Of a DNA stretch of 64,000 bases, positions 57,276 to 64,000 are shown piece after piece. Position 1 is the first letter of the stretch. The number at the start of each line of letters is the position of its first letter. The translations under genes and the position numbers were made by a program. The notes below the pieces were generated by a model. It was not told the DNA's origin and searched no databases. It worked only from the letters and a program-made list of their open reading frames with translations. Source of the DNA: Taenia hydatigena (lineage: Eukaryota; Platyhelminthes; Cestoda; Cyclophyllidea; Taeniidae); assembly GCA_036345935.2 (NCBI GenBank), contig JADWOT020000002.1, positions 4,414,617 to 4,478,616 on the forward strand. Reading direction: 5' to 3'.

Positions 57276-60200
57276 CACTTCTTCCATAGAAAGAGGTTAA
57301 GGTGAAATGTGCAGTTGATAAGAATCGAAGCTTGCTACTAGCTGTCAGGTTCGAATAGGGCCTGAAAGCAAATTATGTAGTGGCTTTCACTAGTGGGTTG
57401 TAACTACAATATCCGCTTCCAGGGAGTAAGAATTCTAAAATTTTGGGGCTGCTCCTTGTTATACTGCCTGAAAAATCATGGCAACCATCTCTTATAGCAC
57501 CCATCACAGTGTTTCAGATGGGCAACGCGGATTCTTTCTTGTGTACTCTACATCGGACATGTGCTGTGTGCGAAAATGCTGCAGTTCATTATGCATTCAC
57601 TCAATTGCACTCCATTTTTGCGCAGATAGACACATTCATCGGCTGATCAGAAGTGTTGGCTTGTGGGTACGCAATGGTATCTGCTGCTTAGTGGCTGGCT
57701 CAAGGAAATAATGCAAGCATTGTTTAATCTGTAACATCCATTTTATTACGTTCCATATAGAAGTGACGATGACACAAGGAGAAGAAGCAAAAGAACGCTC
57801 TCTCACATCACTTTCATTGGAGCCAAGTCAACCCTTAGACCTACCAATTGAGTTAGGACACCCATAACTTGGCTGGACTTGACGCCGACTGAATTGTTCT
57901 AACTGCAGTAACAGCCGACTTGCAATATCAATACAGCAGCATCAGATCCTGGAAGGTTGAAGAGCTTAGCAATAGGCTAGTCGGTCTTTTGAAGAGCTAA
58001 TCGCATTCAAATCAAAAGTAGTTTGTGTAATTGCCTAGTAACAGAATTGGAGAGAGTCTGGAACCTCTGCTTGATCGCATTCCTATTTAACTTTACCTAG
58101 GAATCGCGTAAAACGCCGTCTAGGGATCTTCACAGAAACAATACAAAAGGCGCCTTTCGAAAGTAGGGAATGCAAAATGCCCAATATTGTCATTGGCCTA
58201 CTCAGATCGCATCTCCGGCTGTTAAATAAATCTATCTATCTGCTTCATTGTGAACTCTCAATCATGTATGGATTTATCTACCCATTACATTTCCATCTCT
58301 CAATCTCACATCTGTCTAAACATCCAATTAAGTCTGATTTATTTGCCGCAAGTCCTACGTCTCTTCCCCATTTTCGTGTGTCCCTATGATTCATGCAGCT
58401 ATCTACTAAAATGTCCCGAATTCGGCCTAACTTTTTAAAGCATTATGACCAAATCACTCTTTGAATACATTTATCCCTTTCTCCATGCCACACCCATCAA
58501 CGCTTGCCTCTAGCCATTTTGGAAATCACTCAAAACTTTCTTCTCATATGCTTTTCAGCCATTTATTTCCCAGCAGCATCTCGATGGGCTCTAATGTTGC
58601 CTACATCAGTATTTCTTGTTGCACACACAATTTTTTAAGGTGTTTTACTATCAGCAAAACAGGTAGTTTCATCAAGCCTCGATTTGTCGTAACATTAATC
58701 TTCGATCAAACTTCTGCCACCTTGTCTAGGGATATCCTTTGTCTAGCTAAATTTAATGCTAAGAATGACTCCCTTCATATCGTTATTAGAAACTCCATGC
58801 ACCAGAAGACGATTCTCTCGGAGCAGGTGAACTCGTGTAGCATTTCTTGTGTGGGTTACAAGTCTTCCTGTGCATGTACAGCTGATGGCAGCCTCGGCAC
58901 TGCTGAAAGGATGTTACCAAAAGGAGTTGTCTGCACATGCCCTTTAAGAAGGTTGCTTATGACATCTTGCAGTCCCATTGTCTGGAGGGCTCTTACCTTG
59001 CAAATGTGACAGCTGGGCTGCTAGGACCAGCTCGTGTACCTTAGCGCACCTCTCATCCTCTATTTAGAAGTTGGGTCACATAACTGACGACTGTCGCCCT
59101 ACAGTGATTTGTAGATCAGGGAGTTTGCCCTGCTGCCGAAAGGCGCAAATTCTGTCTGCAAAGGAAGTCCTCATTCTAATTTAAGCATTCCACTGACTAC
59201 ATTTGTTGTCATATATTGTGGTTTAGGCGGATTAAAGCGGCTTTGCCGATCGCAAATCAAAATACGTAGAAACTCGTAACACTGCGCGTGTGGCGTCCAA
59301 TGAAGGGCACCCAAGCTACCTTGAGGAAGGCAGGGTAGCGAGTATAGTGCGTAATATATTTTGTGCGACTTGATTTGCAATCCAACTCTTTGTCTTACCT
59401 ATGCGGACATTAATGGCTCCGCTTTTGGGCCTTAGCTGAGCAGCGTTGACTGCACGCCATGCTAGTGGCCTCAGAGATTATGCACTCGGGCAATAGTTTA
59501 CCTACATTAGCACTATATCCACCCTTGACTTTAATAAAAGTGCGCAAAGTATTATTCTGTCAGCAGAAAACCAACTCAACTCCAAGTAAGGTTCACCTTG
59601 ACCTTTGCTTCTTTGCAGTACGCCTTGACAAGATTTTAAAAGAGAAGTAGGTTTATTTCCAACCAGGAGAGGCAGACTTGCTAACTTGGACTCGGTCCTT
59701 GTAAAACATCTTACAGGTTCGAGTAGCCCATTTCGTCTCTTAATCAGTCATCATTATTTTATTTGTCTTGATCGGAAGACATCAAAGTTGTTTTTTCGCA
59801 AATGCCTAACAACATATAGTAATATCAATTTCGAAAGAGCCGTTCGTGGCAAATCCATCACATTTTCAGGTGTTGAAAATTGCCTTTTGGCATAGACTGA
59901 CACCATTCTTCCCATTGGCCTACAGCGCGCTTGCACCAATTTAGTCGTTGCCTTTAGTCTGTCGCTAATGCTAAGATCACTCCTAGTCTACAACCGACCA
60001 CTTTACGCAAGATCATGGATACGTAATCTTCTGGAAGTGTCTATTGTTCCTAAAGTTATCCAGCTTAGAAACGCGTTCGTTTACCAGGAACACATGCTTT
60101 ACTTGACGTCATTTAAGTAGCGATTTTGTTGGAACTGCCCACAAAGCGAGAGAATAATGTGGCGTGCACACTCTCTCCCGCTTAATCCCATGCACTGGAG

Positions 60201-61993
60201 GCAGTTGTTGATGGAATTTCGTCTGGTTCCCTGAAGTGTGTCTTACCCTTATGTATGCATTTTATTCAGAAATCATGTATTATCGTAAGTTCATTTGAAA
60301 TGGAGCATTATTAAGCATTGCTTCAAGCTTAAAATCTGTCCCGAGTTAAAATGCAGTTAGCACGGAACAGCTTCATGGATGTGCGCTTGAGATGCAGTCA
60401 ACTAGGCACTCTTGATTACGGGCATTGAAAAGCAATTCAGAGGTGAGTCAACACAAGGCAAACATCAATTAAATGCCGCGGTGACAATGTCAAAATCTGT
60501 AATTCGTCGCATTCTTCATGGCCACTTTGTCACCATGATGTTGCATTAAGCTGATCGGGGTGCACACGGCACTCTTGTGAGGAAACACTGTTCGTGTGCC
60601 ATGGAGAATGTCAACGACGGACGAAACTGTATTGAACAAGCCAACAGTTCGCAACCGGTGGTTTATTTAAACTTGACCTCAGTGCGGGTAACACGTAACA
60701 GCACAGTTATTCAAACCATGTCATGCGCAGCGTTGCAGCGAAGTGTGCTTATGATAAGTCTAGCCCAAGTGGATTTGAAGAGGGCAAACCGTACATATTA
60801 TCAGACCCAATAGTAGGGTGATGATGTGCATGCGTCATCATGTGTTGACGTGGCACCGCAGCACCACACTAAATCCACAATTACAATCGCAATTGTATAG
60901 CGGCGACTCATGTCAACCAAATTACAGGTAGATTTTGCAGCGTGAGACAAAGGTTTTAAGACGAAGTCGATTCGGCCCATGTCACACTAGTCTGAAACTT
61001 CTAGCCGCGCTCTCTAGAGGTGGCGACTGTATTCCAAAATACGATCGCCTCATTTTGTGGTCGCATCATCCCAGCACTCTTAATATGCATTAAGCATTGA
61101 GACAAATTCGAATAGAGTGTAGCAGTAATGCTAAAATCAAGAACGAAAAAGGGTTTCGGTGTTCAAGGCACATGCTAACATGCTGATATGGAGGTGACCA
61201 GTCAGCTTACTAAACATACTACGCAAACTCTTTCTCATTTGCCGTGAGAAGTAAGTTTCTTGATTCTGCTGAGCAAACAAAAACACCGAGAATGATTTCG
61301 TGCTATCTGAGCGAGTTTCCTCCCTTTCAGTAAACGCTAAATATCAGCATAACGATTGCGTTAGAAGGAGCACCGTCCAAATTCATCTCGTAATAGCGGA
61401 CTCCTAGTATAATTCATCGTCTACAGTAACTACGCACTTAGCTTAAATACAATGCCATCGATTCGTTAGTAGAACTGCACTTGTGTCTTAAAGTTGCACT
61501 TTGGTTTTCGTTGAATGTAGAATATCTTGAAAAATGCTAGAATTTGAAGCACAGGGCATTTGTCTCAGCTTGCAACGCAGCAGAAACTCATTCTCGAGTT
61601 GGCGGAAGTAACAACCCCAAGAAAATAAAGCAAGCGTAAAAAGCTTGTATTTGTAACCAGCTTTACCAGTCAAAGAGGTTGCACCGGAACTAATGAGACA
61701 CGAATGAGTGTCGCTGCTTCATTGCATGCACCACGAAGGCCTATGTTGGAAAAAGAGAGGTTTGGTAATTTTGCATAATAGGCCGTGGTTGTAAGCATGT
61801 CCAAACTGTTGTTAATTTGTACTTACGCACACGTAGGCTCAAGCAAGCCTCATTGCCGCAACAGGCGGAGCCAGACGGAGTGGACCACGAGGCCCATTAG
61901 TTTGTTGCCATGGCACTCTCCTCCTCTCTATGCAAACAAACATGTCATCCCTCGGTATGGCGAAGCGCATTACAATCACACTAGTCAGCTTAC
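57276..61993. other. Mostly unrecognised sequence
   Basis: The longest frame is 58461-59009 plus (182 codons, Cys-rich towards its end), with no motif and no sign of splicing. A frame at 60577-60813 plus and one at 61488-61673 minus, which has a hydrophobic patch, also lack support. The last could be a C-terminal exon for the fibronectin gene, but no splice join was shown. Confidence 0.25.
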
Positions 61994-62287
61994 CGGGAAG
62001 TGGTGTTTTAATGTACCCATCGTATATTTCAGTTGTCTCTGTGTCCACAAACACTCGGTATTGTGTGTTGGCCTCCAATCCATCGAGATTGATTCTCCCC
62101 CGTGAGAAATCTGCTCTTTTACTCATGGATGAGGAGGGGTGAGAATTTGAAACCGCGGTCAGCTTAATCTGGTTCGCGTAGTGTCCGCCCAACGCTCGCA
62201 CATTCCAATTCAACGCAATGGAGTTTGACTTCACGAATTCCCACTGGAAGTGTTCAGGCAGTGGTTTCTTTCCTTCTTTGCTCTCTT
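61994..62287 (-). CDS. Fibronectin type III domain exon, second of two
   Basis: The exon begins after a cttcttgtgcag acceptor, in phase 1, and ends at a GTAAGC donor, in phase 1: 294 bases, so about 98 residues with symmetric phases. It reads ESKEGKKPLPEHFQWEFVKS, then SIALNWNV, an alternating strand AKQIKLTA-type segment (ANQIKLTAV), and a Y-strand LDGLEANTQYRVFVDTE. These are the B, C, E and F strand hallmarks of FN3 (conserved W, L and Y). It pairs with a similar exon just upstream at 62770-63075. Tandem 1-1 FN3 exons suggest a secreted or surface protein; cestode host-protective oncosphere antigens (EG95/45W group) use this fold, but membership is not established. Confidence 0.65.
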
Positions 62288-62769
62288 CTGCACAAGAAGA
62301 GCGTATTTAGTATTAACGGTAATTACACAGGCATTCTGAATCCGTTGGGAACGAAAACGCGGAACATTTAATGCTAAGACATTTCACAACGATGATGACA
62401 GGCAGAATGAATTAGTTGTTTGCCTTTAAGCCGCAACAAATCACTTGCTCGCTGTGAACGTCAACATCCGACTCGAATGTGTGCAATGCAATGATGAGCA
62501 TGAGTAGTGGAAGATGCCCCTTTTCAGTTCGTGAGCATAGCCTGCGTTTTGTTGCGGTCATTTTCTTGGCTATATGTCTTATGGCATTAGATCAGGTAAT
62601 AGGCACTTGCTACATACCTTCTCACTCAAAATCCACTTATTCACAAAGCACAATGTGTGGGATGAGAAAATAGAGCATGGGTACAGAATCATTTTTTCCT
62701 TCCCTATGCAGGCAGACATGACATCCTTTGGTATGGTGATGCACGTCACAATCACGATTGCCAACTTAC

Positions 62770-63075
62770 CAGGGGGCATTGTTGTAATGAATCCGCTGAA
62801 TATAACAGCAAAGTCCTCATCTGTAATCAGGTTTACAAGCACATGATATCGTGTGTCGGCCTCCAACCCACCAAGAGTGATTATCCCCTGCGAAAAATTT
62901 CCTTTCGTGGTCCTGAGTAAGGGAGGCTGCTGGGGTGAAAATGCAGTCAGCCTAATCTGTTTCGCGTAGTTCTCGCCCAATTGTTCCACATCCCAAACTA
63001 ACGTAATGGTGTGTGCCCTCGGCCAAGTCCATTGGAAGCGATCTGGAAGCGGTTTCCTTATTTCTATCGCCTCCC
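62770..63075 (-). CDS. Fibronectin type III domain exon, first of two
   Basis: Opens after a cttgttttgcag acceptor and ends at a GTAAGT donor, both phase 1: 306 bases, about 102 residues. It reads IRKPLPDRFQWTWPRAHTIT, then LVWDVEQLGENYAKQIRLTA and LGGLEADTRYHVLVNL, the expected FN3 strands. It shares the P-L-P-x-F-Q-W lead and the GLEA-x-T-x-Y block with the downstream exon, so the two arose by exon duplication. A signal-peptide exon should lie at higher coordinates and was not found. A Leu-rich frame at 63.1-63.2 kb lacks an ATG. Confidence 0.65.
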
Positions 63076-64000
63076 CTGCAAAACAAGATGAATTTTTTCT
63101 GCTCAGCAGAGATGCTGTGGATATTGTGGACAACCTAGACACAGAAATCTCTACCTCTTTCTGCTTCCACAATGACAGTAATAGTGTTAGGAGATACAAC
63201 TATGAAGTACAGCAATTGAAATGCTCAATGTATTAAGGATAGGTGTTTATGAAAATTAGCCTATATCGTGCGTGCTAAAATTATCATGAAACGCGTGTGT
63301 TGGGGAAAAACTAAGATTTTGAGTAAGGCGCAGCCAATTTTCATCCCATGCATCCGGTTCGTGTGACATGCTCGCCATTCACAAGCAAACATCACCGTCA
63401 ACTGGTGCGTATGCAGTGATCTGCTCACAGTGGATGAAAAACGAGGGGTTACGATTAAGCGAATGCAGGCAAGTGGAACGTAACTGACCACAGCACTTCA
63501 CGTAAGAAGAGGGGAAGCAATTAACCGGAGTGGGATATGCACAAATGCTGGCGAGTATTAAATGGTAGAGCGCAACTCACAACTCAGCCCTATCTGGCTC
63601 TTCGCTAAGTGTGAAATCGCCAGTAACATAAGGTGCAAGCGAAACGACATCGCGAACGATAAATTAGGTCACAGGTGCAAATCATGGGGTATTTATAAGA
63701 AAGGGCACTAATGCACCAGCCTATCAGATGGTGACCGTCAACTATACGACGATTCCTCCACACATACAGCTCCTAGTCGTAATATGGTGTGTTGCTTTGT
63801 GTTCGTGGATCGGTGGTCTGCTGCCACATGCGTTATTATTAAGGTGCGCAGACGAGATGACTGAAATGAAGTACAATGTCTAATCCCGACTTGGATGCTG
63901 TGATAAAGCAGCTTTGAGATGCAAAGGCAGTTCGAGAACACACTTCGCAGTCGAACATCTCTGCAGTACTGAATGAGAAGTGCGGCTGCCATTTTGGCCC
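63076..64000. other. Upstream flank of the fibronectin exons
   Basis: No first exon could be fixed. A minus ATG at 63992 (MAAALLIQYCRDVRLRSVF) is a weak candidate. The gene may continue beyond the window. Confidence 0.25.

Noticed and set aside
58461..59009. 182-codon plus frame
   Set aside because: Composition and lack of motif give no support. Kept only as an unrecognised frame.
1..64000. CRISPR arrays, bacterial operons, rRNA genes
   Set aside because: No regularly spaced repeats, no Shine-Dalgarno-led gene strings and no rRNA-like blocks were seen. The splice sites and retroelements indicate an animal genome.

Overview
This window looks like repeat-rich nuclear DNA from an animal, most likely a flatworm and possibly a tapeworm. 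It has GT-AG introns, no operons or ribosome binding sites, many decayed retroelements, and small exons separated by long stretches with no recognisable content. The flatworm guess rests on tandem symmetric fibronectin type III exons of the general kind used by cestode oncosphere antigens, a very short neuropeptide-like precursor, and a genome packed with old repeats. It is inference. A 552-base assembly gap lies at 15466-16017.

Region by region. 0-9 kb: scattered candidate exons (626-839 plus; 2100-2249 minus; a Cys-rich reading frame at 4037-4315 minus; an acylation-type start at 5107 plus), two decayed tRNA-Asn-like units at about 7.05 and 7.4 kb, and a local direct repeat. 9.8-27.1 kb: two direct copies (A, 9790-14735; B, 19320-27075) of a long repeat with a decayed non-LTR reverse-transcriptase tail. 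Copy B carries about 3 kb that copy A lacks. 27.5-35.0 kb and 47.95-52.28 kb: arms of an inverted segmental duplication.

The best gene is an ankyrin-repeat protein on the minus strand at 34262-36791. It has six exons and all splice phases can be made to agree, giving about 460 residues. The left arm of the duplication contains the last two exons of this gene. The right arm (47.95-48.65 kb) carries a truncated, frameshifted copy, and a third, older copy lies at 54.37-55.93 kb. Between the arms lie a multi-exon gene candidate of unknown function (39.5-41.4 kb), a decayed Ty3/Gypsy pol segment (43.64-44.45 kb) and a 44-residue reading frame at 45588-45722 that looks like a prepropeptide for one amidated peptide. 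52-64 kb: mostly unrecognised sequence, a candidate exon at 56684-56900 minus, a small secreted-type frame at 57105-57275, and two fibronectin type III exons at 61994-63075 minus.

The genes do not form a pathway. The main story is structural: segmental duplication of an ankyrin gene in inverted and dispersed orientation, embedded in layered retroelement debris. The most promising new item is the peptide precursor at 45.6 kb.
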